Origin: Candidatus Nitrosopolaris nunavutensis
Lineage (GTDB): Archaea > Thermoproteota > Nitrososphaeria > Nitrososphaerales > Nitrososphaeraceae
Assembly: GCA_002501855.1 (NCBI GenBank)
Contig: DAOM01000007.1
Coordinates: 520 to 22,328 of the forward strand
Direction: 5' to 3'
Length of the DNA stretch: 21,809 bases
Each line of letters begins with the position of its first letter. Position 1 is the first letter of the stretch. The notes under the pieces are model-generated. The model searched no databases and was not told where the DNA came from. It was given only the letters and a program-made list of their open reading frames with translations. Positions 15,043-21,809 of the stretch are shown one piece after another. The position numbers were made by a program, and so were the translations under genes.

Positions 15043-15826
15043 TTGTATGTGTGTGCTATAGTGGATCAACTAATAATACTTATTCTTGCTCCGATCTTCT
15101 TTGCAATAAGTTTTGTTTATTCCAGTGTAGGTTTTGCAGGAGGTAGTAGTTATATTGCGATACTTGTTCTTGCTGGTGTAAGCCTATATACTGTGCCTCC
15201 AATATCGCTGGCCTTGAACATAATTGCTGCCAGTATGGCCTTTATCAATTATGCAAGAGCCAGATACTTTTCACTAAAATTTTCACTTCCATTTCTATCC
15301 TCACTACCTTTCGTTTTCTTCGCTGGACTACTTGTACTTCCAGAAAGGAGTCTTGCCCTCATATTTGTAATAGCACTATATGCCGCTTCAGCTGCACTCC
15401 TTGCTTCAAGTAGTAAGATTAGAACCCAACCGAATAAAATCAGAAAATTGAATCTTAGTAACACGAAACTTGCACTCATCGCAGTCCCAGTAGGAGCTGT
15501 GTTGGGTGTTGTTGCTGGTTTAGTAGGAATTGGAGGCGGCATATCACCACTTCTTATGCTTAGTGGATTAGCAGATCCAAAAAGGGCCGCAGCTACAGCC
15601 CAGCTTCTTTATAGTAACGAACTCCATTATTGGTTTGCTAGCACATTCAATAAGTAGGTCAATCGATGTCTCCCTTCTAGCACCGTTAGCTGTGGTTGTG
15701 TTGGCAGGTGGATTTATAGGATCCAAATTTGGGGCATTTAAACTTGACCATGATAAAATAATAATAATAGTTGCAGCAGTAGTAGCAGTTGCAGGAATTG
15801 AACTAACCACTAAACTATTGGCCTAG
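15043..15826 (+). pseudogene. TauE/SafE-family permease with one frameshift
   Basis: The first frame (TTG 15043; GTG 15061 is an equally likely start) gives membrane helices with the family features SVGFAGGSSY near the N-terminus and, in the second half, GVVAGLVGIGGGISPLLML, the internally repeated GxGGG-type motif. After RAAATA, an extra C at 15599-15601 throws the frame off. Skipping it restores FIVTNSIIGLLAHSISRS...GGFIGSKFGAF and a final helix, ending at TAG 15824-15826. The repaired length (about 260 residues) is normal for this family of putative sulfite/organosulfonate or other anion exporters. As it stands, the product lacks the last two or so helices and is probably inactive. Confidence 0.8.
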
Positions 15827-15974
15827 TCTGTAGGAGCCTATAAGGCAGAAAAGCGAAGCAGTAAAATAATAATAAAATCTTCCATTCCAGATAATACTAC
15901 CAAGAATAATCTTAAGTTCTTGTGTGAGATAATTCTTTGATGTAATATCTAAATTTGCAAAGCAAATTGAAATT
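15827..15974. other. Short intergenic stretch, nothing recognised
   Basis: AT-rich, no ORF or repeat seen. It may contain the promoter of the broken gene starting at 15975. Confidence 0.3.
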
Positions 15975-16367
15975 ATGACACTGAAGAATGTCATAGCAAA
16001 GCCCCTACCAGGGATTCGAGAAGCGTATTCATAATTTATGTCGACCTCTTATGAAGAAAAATAGGAAATGGTGGTTTCAGATTAGAGAGGAGCGTACCAT
16101 AGACATTGAAACTGAGAGAATGTAAAAATTACCAGGCTGGAAGAAAATGAAGACCTGCAGCTGAAGGACATTATATTACCTGGGATCGAGAACAAGGGTG
16201 TCGCTATAACTTTGGCTTGCTTCCATTCTATGAAAACAGTAGATGCTGTTATTCTCGCGCTTGAAGGTCCATTCTTGTACCAATTTTCGACATTACATGG
16301 TTGTACACGGCATGTAGACCCATTAAATACCAACGTATATATGATGCGGATGCTAATAATAGTATAG
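15975..16367 (+). pseudogene. Broken unknown gene, about 130 codons
   Basis: ATG 15975 gives MTLKNVIAKPLPGIREAYS to a TAA at 16032. An extra base near 16029 shifts to the +1 frame, reading HNLCRPLMKKNRKWWFQIRE through TIDIETERM (TAA at 16123). A lost base near 16121 returns to the original frame, reading KITRLEENEDLQLKDIILPG, then GVAITLACFHSMKTVDAVIL and HGCTRHVDPLN, ending at TAG 16365-16367. The total span is 131 codons exactly, consistent with compensating indels. It looks like a soluble alpha/beta protein with a few Cys/His. I do not recognise the family. The phasin-like gene begins 10 bases later. Confidence 0.5.
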
Positions 16368-16377
16368 ATGATATATA

Positions 16378-16857
16378 ATGGTAGACAATAAATCTAAAGA
16401 CGACATAACCACTTCAACAAGGTCAACTGAAGCAGGTAACTTATATGATACAGTAAGACAAAACTACATTAGAATAGTAGACGAGTTTACAAAAGCTCAA
16501 CCACAATATATACAATCGGTCTCTAATGTACAACTTGATTATATTGCCGCAACAAAGAATACTATCCAGAATATGGTTTCAGCTCAAAAGTTGTTAGCGA
16601 GTAACGGCAACGTTCCTATGATAACACCACCATACACAGATGAATTTGTAAAGCAATCAAACGAGATCACCGAGAACATAGTCAGAGCAGTTCGTATCAA
16701 CAACCAGCTGACAGTCAACGCGATAAATGCAGCATCAGAAAACTTTAGAACCCTTAATCGAACAATTGAGTCCGTGACAGAATTTAACACCAGCGCCGCA
16801 AAGGCTTGGAATTCATTCCTCACAGTTCAACAACAACAGTTCCTCCACAAACAATAA
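16378..16857 (+). CDS. Phasin-like protein
   Basis: A complete 159-residue, almost entirely helical protein without Cys or signal peptide. It has an N-terminal NLYDTVRQNYIRIVDEFTKA helix, a central amphipathic QYIQSVSNVQLDYIAATKNT, an SAQKLLAS turn, and a long C-terminal coiled coil ending AWNSFLTVQQQQF. Soil ammonia oxidisers carry polyhydroxyalkanoate synthase and phasins of this general kind, which coat PHA granules. No PHA synthase is in the window, so the role is inferred from composition and length only. The stop is followed at once by eight T. Confidence 0.6.
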   Translation: MVDNKSKDDITTSTRSTEAGNLYDTVRQNYIRIVDEFTKAQPQYIQSVSNVQLDYIAATKNTIQNMVSAQKLLASNGNVPMITPPYTDEFVKQSNEITENIVRAVRINNQLTVNAINAASENFRTLNRTIESVTEFNTSAAKAWNSFLTVQQQQFLHKQ

Positions 16858-16865
16858 TTTTTTTT
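16858..16865 (+). terminator. Poly-T transcript end after the phasin-like gene
   Basis: Eight consecutive T immediately follow the TAA stop at 16855-16857. This is the usual archaeal termination signal and needs no hairpin. Confidence 0.5.
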
Positions 16866-17086
16866 GTTTCCATTTGTCTTTATTTAAATGTTTATAGCAT
16901 ATATTTTTTGATTTAGCCTAAAATATGGAATGGAGTATATCCTTCTTTTCATATTTGGCATATTTTGAAAGTTGCTCTGTTATTTATACAGTACAACTTT
17001 ATCTGTGGAAGGGTTTGAGGGCAACCTTTTTATGGACAGTGCAATACCGGCACCGAAATGGTAAACACTTATCTACACCTGGGATG

Positions 17087-17539
17087 TTACCGTCTTGAGG
17101 TTTCATCAGCACTAAAGTGAATTGAAAGAACCACGAATCCGATCTTCCTAAGGTTGTACATTATGCCAAGCATTTTTCCACGCAAACCGTACTTTTGGTT
17201 AAGAAGTTGATTAGCCTGTTGTGATTCATAATCTTTAGCGATCTGGATCGTACCATCAATCCATTCGCCTTTCGGCCGCCCTCTAATATTACATGGCATT
17301 GTGCGCACATGCGGATTGTTCCGCACACGTTTCACTTTGCCTGAATTCTTATCTGTCCTAACATAAAGTACCCCGTTGTCCTGAACAAACCAAACTGGCG
17401 TATGTACTGCTTGGCCACTTTTCTTGTAGGTTTCAAGATTAATGTACTTTTGATTCAAAAATTGCGCTAGCGCGTCTCTACTCAATTCTATTTCTCTCTT
17501 GTATGTCCTGCAACATTCTAATATGGTATCGCTTTTCAT
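17087..17539 (-). CDS. Pyridoxamine-5'-phosphate-oxidase-like (PPOX) F420/flavin protein
   Basis: A 150-residue complete ORF. After a helix (SRDALAQFLNQKYINLETYKKSG) it has the split-barrel signature of PPOX-class, often F420-dependent, oxidoreductases: QAVHTPVWFVQDNGVLYVRTDKNSGKVKRVRNN at about 43-75, then MPCNIRGRPKGEWIDGTIQI. These strands bind the phosphate of FMN or F420, and thaumarchaea make F420. The start ATG 17539 is preceded by AAAGGAT. The N-terminus is about 20 residues longer than usual, with two Cys. Substrate unknown. Confidence 0.8.
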   Translation of the reverse strand: MKSDTILECCRTYKREIELSRDALAQFLNQKYINLETYKKSGQAVHTPVWFVQDNGVLYVRTDKNSGKVKRVRNNPHVRTMPCNIRGRPKGEWIDGTIQIAKDYESQQANQLLNQKYGLRGKMLGIMYNLRKIGFVVLSIHFSADETSRR

Positions 17540-17964
17540 AATCCTTTCTCTTTGTGAAATGAAGATGTTCGTTATTGAAGGAAGTGATTCATATCTCAGA
17601 TGGAATCATGTGATTGAAGCCATCACTTATTGTACTAAATTGAATAATTTGCAGTATTTTACTCTATTAGTGTAAATTTATTCATTAGCGTCTACTTGTA
17701 GAACCCAAAATTATTGATCGGCCTTATCCTCTACCCATTGCAGCCTAAAGGATAAGGCCACAGAAATTGGTGGTTGGCTTTCTGTATTACTATATAGCTA
17801 TTTCAAACAAATAAAGTTAGTTTGTTCTAATACATTGATTATTTAGTATATTGTTGTACATTATGCCATCCATTAATCTGACATAATTGTTATACTGTGT
17901 AACTCTAATGACAAGATCTCGTACTTAGAGAGATTCTAATTTTTCGAGTACACCTTAAGGATAA
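17540..17964. other. Intergenic region with one long stem-loop
   Basis: About 425 bases without a gene. The only structure seen is the inverted repeat at 17720-17759. Confidence 0.4.
17720..17759. repeat. 11-bp inverted repeat, stem-loop
   Basis: GGCCTTATCCT (17720-17730) and AGGATAAGGCC (17749-17759) are perfect complements with an 18-base loop. The arms are much more GC-rich than the surrounding DNA. It is isolated in a gene-free stretch. It could be a stable RNA hairpin or the relic of a small inverted-repeat element; no T run follows on either strand. Confidence 0.6.
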
Positions 17965-18160
17965 TTAAGTCATTATTAAGACTTTGGCTGCTGAGAAGAA
18001 TCGAGTTTTAGGATAATGTTGAGTACTCACTCCACAATGGTTGCAAAAGCGAACATATCCTTAATCTTTAATTAACTTCTTTGGTCCATTTATAATCCTG
18101 ATTATTCTGTCTTCTTTTCTTAGTTGCCTCCGCCTTTCTTAGTGAATAGAAAAGATAGTT
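17965..18160 (-). pseudogene. Possible remnant of a small basic zinc-ribbon protein
   Basis: Minus-strand frames read SLRKAEATKKRRQNNQDYKW (to a TAA near 18072) and, one frame over, GYVRFCNHCGVSTQHYPKTR and FFSAAKVLIM (to TAA 17965-17967). A CNHC knuckle beside a Lys/Arg-rich region fits a small nucleic-acid-binding protein. Only one Cys pair remains. It is weak but protein-like. Confidence 0.3.
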
Positions 18161-18187
18161 ATATTAGCGACGGAAGGGAATTAGTCA

Positions 18188-18568
18188 ATGTTCAGAGACA
18201 CGAAAGCAATTTTCCGGTTTTTCTGTAGACAATTTGCAAAAAGCGAAGTTCTATGGCCAGACACTCGGGCTGGAGGTTTCCGAATCGTACGGTCTGTTGG
18301 AACTCCATATCGCTGGCGGGAGGAACATATTGATATATCCCAAGGCCAACCATACTCCAGCACGTTTACCATCCTTAATTTTCCTGTAGACAATCTTGAG
18401 CAGGCTATAGACGACCTTGCTAAGCGTGGCGTGCGTTTCGAGATCTACAATGAAGGCAACCTCAAGACAGACGAAAAAGGTATTTCTCTCAGCGGCGAGG
18501 GTCCGAAGGTCGCGTGGTTTAAAGACTCCGCCGGCAATGTGTTGTCTGTGCTTGAAGAGAAGGAATGA
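18188..18568 (+). pseudogene. Glyoxalase/VOC-superfamily gene with hidden double frameshift
   Basis: The ORF is open for 126 codons, yet about 50 central residues are nonsense. An extra A at 18208-18209 shifts the frame, and a base missing at about 18362 restores it. Read through the middle in the other frame, the protein becomes [57 protein letters not shown], then rejoins [18 protein letters not shown]...[10 protein letters not shown]...[17 protein letters not shown]. That is a textbook vicinal-oxygen-chelate (glyoxalase/dioxygenase fold) protein. As encoded, the first beta-alpha-beta unit and its metal-side residues are lost, so it is probably inactive even though the ORF appears whole. 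Confidence 0.75.
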
Positions 18569-18741
18569 ATTAGGAGTGAAATGGGCGAGGCGTCATGCGT
18601 GTGCAGTGGAGGATGTTTATCATTTCCTGGTAGCAGCTCTCAATTAGCTTTATCAGGTATTTTCAGCTTTAAATCATAATCGCCCGTTTTCATACTCTCG
18701 CTCTCTATGTCTCAAGACCATTCTTCTGCAATTTCATGCCA

Positions 18742-19098
18742 TCACTTTTTGTTGTTCTTTCTAATAGATTCTGCATCAAAAACGGCCCTATCGAAGCCAA
18801 AATATCCTAATACAGTTTCTGCAGCCTCAAGCAGCATTATCGAAACTTTATGATTGCAGTTGTAACACCACAGCGTATTTTTTCCTCTTTATGTGGAATT
18901 AATTTCGTAGGTATTATGTAGCGTTTGCTTTTCTAGCCGTAGGTGAAACCCTTAGGGCCGTTCCACAGCACGGACAAAAGGTGCCATCATGAAATAAGTA
19001 AATTTCACACCTTCCACAGTATTTCTTACAAGCTCATAATGGCTCTTACCGACAATAATTTTGGAATAGAGCCTCTCACATAGATTTCTACAAGCCAT
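18742..19098 (-). pseudogene. Multi-Cys zinc-ribbon protein, three frameshifts
   Basis: ATG 19098 reads MACRNLCERLYSKIIVGKSH then YEL. A lost base near 19048 leads to KKYCGRCEIYLFHDGTFCPC and CGTALRVSPTARK. A shift near 18925 gives KRYIIPTKLIPHKEEK. Another near 18878 gives NTLWCYNCNHKVSIMLLEAA, VLGYFGFDRAVFDAESIRKN, ending TGA 18742-18744. The first part matches a small zinc-ribbon protein type I recall as common in thaumarchaea (CxxxC, CxxC and CPCC knuckles). The second part carries another CYNC knuckle. It is clearly a former gene; its role, probably DNA-binding or transcription-linked, is unknown. Confidence 0.65.
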
Positions 19099-19131
19099 AG
19101 GAACTTGTAAGAAAAACTTGGACGATCTGTA

Positions 19132-19437
19132 TTAATGTAGCAAAGTCCTCTTAATATTTTCCCATGTGCAGTCTTGATTTCGAACCTCTTGCAAAAATGC
19201 CACCTCAGTATCCAAGTTTTGTTCACGAATCATGTAACTTGCATAAGTAAATGGAAAAGGAATATCCGATTCATAGTATATTTCGGCATTTTGTTTTGAT
19301 CCCATTGGGGGGTTCATATTTATATTAATAATATGGAATCCAGCAAACTCCATATGTTGACGGATTTTCTCTTGATCAAGTGTCTTTTCTGTATGGTTAT
19401 AGACTATTAACATTCTATACTGTTTAGTCATGATCAT
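19132..19437 (-). CDS. Hypothetical protein, about 100 aa
   Basis: Complete ORF; ATG 19437 or ATG 19431 (two residues shorter) may start it. A predicted strand RMLIVYNH is followed by a helix (TLDQEKIRQHMEFAG), a strand FHIININM, an aromatic-rich central stretch and a C-terminal helix. It is a small alpha/beta protein without known motifs. It lies 14 bases downstream of the zinc-ribbon-like gene ending at 19452 on the same strand, so they are probably co-transcribed. Confidence 0.65.
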   Translation of the reverse strand: MIMTKQYRMLIVYNHTEKTLDQEKIRQHMEFAGFHIININMNPPMGSKQNAEIYYESDIPFPFTYASYMIREQNLDTEVAFLQEVRNQDCTWENIKRTLLH

Positions 19438-19451
19438 TCGCCTCCGTCAAT

Positions 19452-19658
19452 TCAAATAAAGGAGAAAATGCATTCTTCACAAAGATAACAAATTCTGTCA
19501 AAGTCGGAGTATAATGTCGTTATGTCATGGCTGCGAGGACATTCAATATCTTGGTCGGCTGCTAGATTATTACTCTCTTCTTTCTTTTCCATAATATGTT
19601 GAGTAGGCTTTTCTTCCACCTCTGTCAGTAATTTACTCTTACTTCTGCTTTTGGACAT
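19452..19658 (-). CDS. Degenerate paralog of the 66-aa zinc-ribbon protein
   Basis: A 68-residue protein from ATG 19658. The frame is open upstream to ATG 19739, but that extension is not protein-like and has no counterpart in the paralog. A charged linker (KSKLLTEVEEKPTQHIMEKK) leads to IECPRSHD...SDFDRICYLCEECIFSFI, matching the C-terminus of the protein at 2861-3061 almost residue for residue. The first knuckle CTRC has become CPRS, although another Cys appears three residues before CEEC. Zinc binding is therefore doubtful or rearranged. It probably forms an operon with 19132-19437. Confidence 0.6.
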   Translation of the reverse strand: MSKSRSKSKLLTEVEEKPTQHIMEKKEESNNLAADQDIECPRSHDITTLYSDFDRICYLCEECIFSFI

Positions 19659-19738
19659 GACAGCTACGTGTAATTCATTGCTACTAATATAGAATGAAAT
19701 ACTAAAGGGACAGGGAGGGACTAGTAAGGTATATTCCA

Positions 19739-19925
19739 TTAAATCTTGCCAGAAGATACTGTGGGATTTTCAGTAAAAGCCCATATCGCCAATGTTAAAT
19801 ACTCCTCGATTTCTTCATACTCTGACTAGCCATGAGTCTGCAACTTAGGTAAAGGTGTGAGACGCGGTAAGCGACATGCATTAACAAATCCTGATCATTT
19901 TAGTGGTCTTTGCCTTCAGCGCCAT
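19739..19925 (-). pseudogene. Possible broken small gene
   Basis: ATG 19925 reads MALKAKTTKMI. A shift leads to GFVNACRLPRLTPLPKLQTH, an in-frame TAG, then SEYEEIEEYLTLAIWAFTEN and TVSSGKI, ending TAA 19739-19741. The last part is convincingly protein-like. The stop overlaps an ATG (TAATG) of the frame leading into the next gene. No family is recognised. Confidence 0.35.
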
Positions 19926-19984
19926 TATTTATAAATAAAAAAATAATAGCACCGACATTATTGGGAATATAAGGCTCTCTTGTG

Positions 19985-20413
19985 CTAACTCATTATCTTC
20001 AAATAGGCACTATCTTCGTTAAAGGCCTGTTCTAGGAAAGACATAACTGCTTGTTTCAGCTGATTTTCGTCTGGCATCATTGAGGATGTAAATTCTCCTA
20101 CTACTGTTACCCCCGTTTTGTTTCCGTTTGGAATATAGTAGTTGAAGAACGAGCCTGCGATTGCTCCTTCCAGTAATTCTATAGCTACCCCCAATGGGTA
20201 GAATCTAGTGACTTTTATCTCAGTCTTTACTGTCTGACCCTTCATATCGCTTTCCCAGCTTTGAATTGCAGCGTTTTCGCTTACACTTTCAGTCTTGTAA
20301 TTCTTACCACTTGGATGAATCTTTGCTGCGTCCTTCGCATGCACTTCACTTAATTTCCAAACTTTCTCTAGTGGAGCTCCAAACTCGCTTCCTTCATCAA
20401 CTATGAATACCAT
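19985..20413 (-). CDS. SRPBCC (START/polyketide-cyclase-like) protein
   Basis: A complete 142-residue protein with the order of an SRPBCC fold: an N-terminal strand and helix MVFIVDEGSEFGAPLEKVWKL, a loop with HPSGKNYKTESV, strands AAIQSWESDMKGQTVKTEIKVTRFYPLGVAIELLEG, then FNYYIPNGNKTGVTVVGEFTSS and the long C-terminal helix ENQLKQAVMSFLEQAFNEDSAYL. This fold encloses a hydrophobic ligand pocket; the ligand is unknown. The ATG 20413 has an AT-rich short leader. No lesion. Confidence 0.75.
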   Translation of the reverse strand: MVFIVDEGSEFGAPLEKVWKLSEVHAKDAAKIHPSGKNYKTESVSENAAIQSWESDMKGQTVKTEIKVTRFYPLGVAIELLEGAIAGSFFNYYIPNGNKTGVTVVGEFTSSMMPDENQLKQAVMSFLEQAFNEDSAYLKIMS

Positions 20414-20467
20414 TAACTCTATTAGTTAATTAATTTAGCAAGTATATAACCATATCATTGAAATATG

Positions 20468-20623
20468 CTACTGTTTGGAAGGTGGACTCACATCAGAAAC
20501 TTTCACCAACTGATTGGAACCCTTAGCCAGCTGCCGCGATGGCGTCAGCATGAGAAGTTCTTTAGTAGTGGCTTTATCTATCAAAGCAGAGGGATTTGTT
20601 ACAATAATGAACTGAATTCTCAT
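20468..20623 (-). CDS. Small hypothetical protein, 51 aa
   Basis: ATG 20623 is preceded by the strong ribosome site GGGGAGAAA; stop TAG at 20468-20470. A short hydrophobic strand (RIQFIIVTNPSALID) is followed by a helix and a basic, Ser/Pro-ended tail. It starts 20 bases after the stop of the gene at 20644-20934 on the same strand, so the two form an operon. Family unknown, but the ribosome site and spacing make it a real gene candidate. Confidence 0.55.
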   Translation of the reverse strand: MRIQFIIVTNPSALIDKATTKELLMLTPSRQLAKGSNQLVKVSDVSPPSKQ

Positions 20624-20643
20624 TTTCTCCCCTTATTATAGAT

Positions 20644-20934
20644 CTAAAGTATTCTAGTACTCTTTGTGTATGGTATATAGTATTGCGTTTCACTGCCTAT
20701 TGCATCAGGAGTTTGTATGGATCCAAAGTTTGCTAGCTCATTTAATGTGTTAGCAAGAGCATTGTAAAAACCTTTATGGAATTCATTACCTACATGACAT
20801 TTAGGATGTCCTTCGATTAATTTGTGGTTGCGATTTTGACAATGGCCTTCTATAGTTTTTTTCTTAAGGTTGACAACCAACCATGACAATGAAATCAAAC
20901 CTAGTTCGTCAGGGTAACCGGAGTACAAATTCAT
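20644..20934 (-). CDS. Hypothetical protein, 96 aa, with Cys/His cluster
   Basis: Complete ORF from ATG 20934 (GGGA site just upstream). An N-terminal strand SLSWLVVNLKKKTIEG is followed by HCQNRNHKLIEGHPKCHVGNEFH split over residues about 31-53: two Cys and five His, a plausible metal site. A helix FYNALANTLNELANF follows, then a polar tail. No family recognised. First gene of a probable two-gene operon with 20468-20623. Confidence 0.65.
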   Translation of the reverse strand: MNLYSGYPDELGLISLSWLVVNLKKKTIEGHCQNRNHKLIEGHPKCHVGNEFHKGFYNALANTLNELANFGSIQTPDAIGSETQYYIPYTKSTRIL

Positions 20935-21143
20935 ATTCCCAGATTTTAATTTAGATAAACTCGGGGTTTTTTGGATCTTCTTTTCTTATTACTTCAGAAT
21001 TCACAAATCGGATTTTGTACTATGGCTAGTATGGATACTCTGACGGATACAATATCACTAGTGAGTTGAGCGTGGTCTTGTCGGTTCAACGGCAAAACTG
21101 CAATCCGTCAGGGTTCTTAAAAACCATTATTTCAGGAAAAGGA
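20935..21143. other. Intergenic region with a long-range inverted repeat
   Basis: CTGACGGAT (21040-21048) and ATCCGTCAG (21103-21111) are perfect 9-bp arms 54 bases apart, enclosing a moderately GC-rich stretch. A small structured RNA is possible; nothing else was seen. Confidence 0.3.
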
Positions 21144-21282
21144 TTACAATTTCAAAGTTTCTTGTCTTAACTCACTGTTATATTTTTCTACCAACTTTAC
21201 TCCTGCCCATAGCGTCTTTCGTTCTCCAGACGACTCCCTTCTTTCACCTAACTTCCACTTTCCTTCCTTCCTTTACTGACAT
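21144..21282 (-). pseudogene. 44-aa basic protein gene with tetranucleotide-repeat frameshift
   Basis: ATG 21282 opens MSVKEG and then meets (GGAA)3. After the repeat, the protein-like frame is KWKLGERRESSGERKTLWAG plus VKLVEKYNSELRQETLKL, ending at TAA 21144-21146. Removing exactly one GGAA unit joins the two. The upstream part of the second frame has no start codon. It is therefore a small gene thrown out of frame by a four-base repeat expansion. Confidence 0.45.
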
Positions 21283-21573
21283 AGGTATCGAGGATTTGTT
21301 AAAAGATCATTCAACGAGATGTGGAATCATATCGTACTGTATGTATACACCGGTCAGTCAACCATTCGTCTTCTGCATCTATTGGGTTACTTGTATTACG
21401 GCTCATGCAGATCTTATCATAAAATCATTAAGAATTCTCCTCTCTTAACAAAACAGGAGAGTATCGTTGAGTGTTGAAGTTAGGATCATTGGCTTCATTA
21501 AAGGAAATAATATGGACGCAATTTGGAAATTTCTTTAAATAACCGTAAGCCAAAAATATTAAGTGAGTCGAAT
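21283..21573. other. Intergenic region, nothing recognised
   Basis: No convincing ORF. TTTAAATAA near 21535-21541 is a candidate TATA box for the gene starting at 21574. Confidence 0.3.
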
Positions 21574-21809
21574 TTGAGCATCAATAATAACAAACAATTC
21601 TTTACCAATCAATTAGTATGGCTAGGAATATCCTTTGGAATTAGTCTTACGATCTCCATGTTATTGCCATTTCCAATATCCTTAGCAGTTATATTTGGAG
21701 TATTCATATTGTTAAATTTGTATATGCGAAGGATAATGATGCGAAAAACGGGCAGTATGACAAGATCAATGTTCGGCAGCGGTGACAATTCTTCATTGAA
21801 GTATTACTG
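21574..21809 (+). CDS. Membrane protein, N-terminal part (runs off the window)
   Basis: A TTG-started frame, open to the window end (78 codons). It has a polar Asn-rich N-terminus, two hydrophobic segments (LVWLGISFGISLTISMLL and SLAVIFGVFILLNLYM) with a short FP turn between them, then a basic stretch RRIMMRK and a polar Ser/Gly region. The positive-inside rule puts both ends in the cytosol, giving a helical hairpin. There is no ATG before Met in the second half of the first helix, so TTG is chosen; a TATA-like element lies about 35 bases upstream. Family unknown. Confidence 0.6.
   Translation, partial: MSINNNKQFFTNQLVWLGISFGISLTISMLLPFPISLAVIFGVFILLNLYMRRIMMRKTGSMTRSMFGSGDNSSLKYY

Noticed and set aside
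15995..16035. tRNA-like piece (GGGATTCGAG) on the plus strand
   Set aside because: No partner stem or other arms on either strand. The bases are codons of the broken gene at 15975.

Overview
The window looks like an accessory stretch of an ammonia-oxidising soil thaumarchaeote (Nitrososphaerota, Nitrososphaera/Nitrosocosmicus-like). The reasons are low GC, archaeal-type Shine-Dalgarno sites (GAGGTGA, GGGGA) mixed with short-leader genes, TATA-like promoters, poly-T ends, small winged-helix and zinc-ribbon proteins, a phasin-like protein, an F420/PPOX-type protein and a sensor domain typical of this group. No rRNA, tRNA, CRISPR array or recognisable insertion sequence was found.

Layout. 1-393 is a lipid (diacylglycerol) kinase cut by the window edge. 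480-4500 holds small genes: a decayed ORF cluster, two tiny ORFs preceded by palindromes, a hypothetical protein, a zinc-ribbon protein, two related winged-helix regulators and a small Cys-rich protein. 4500-5930 is decayed DNA in which a proteasome-like Ntn-hydrolase pseudogene can be read by joining frames. 5939-9504 has a secreted PepSY-like protein, a frameshifted site-2 protease with CBS domains, a frameshifted PRC-barrel protein, a DUF488 protein, and a two-gene unit (small membrane protein plus helical protein). 9685-11690 is remnants: a sensor-domain piece joined to a methyltransferase, a broken small protein, and the tail of a PAP2 phosphatase. 11701-13932 is a large intact copper P-type ATPase. 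14290-16857 has a Ser-rich secreted protein, a frameshifted TauE/SafE permease, a broken unknown and an intact phasin-like protein. 17087-20934 has a PPOX protein, a frameshift-scrambled glyoxalase-family gene, a decayed zinc-ribbon gene, hypotheticals and an SRPBCC protein. The right end carries a frameshifted mini-gene and the start of a membrane protein.

The main result is the number of genes that are recognisable only after repairing one-base insertions or deletions: about a dozen loci on both strands. Between them lie clean genes, including 2.2 kb of copA with no lesion. That contrast favours real pseudogene accumulation over uniform sequencing error, but read-level data would be needed to settle it. 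Family assignments come from recalled motifs, not from a search.
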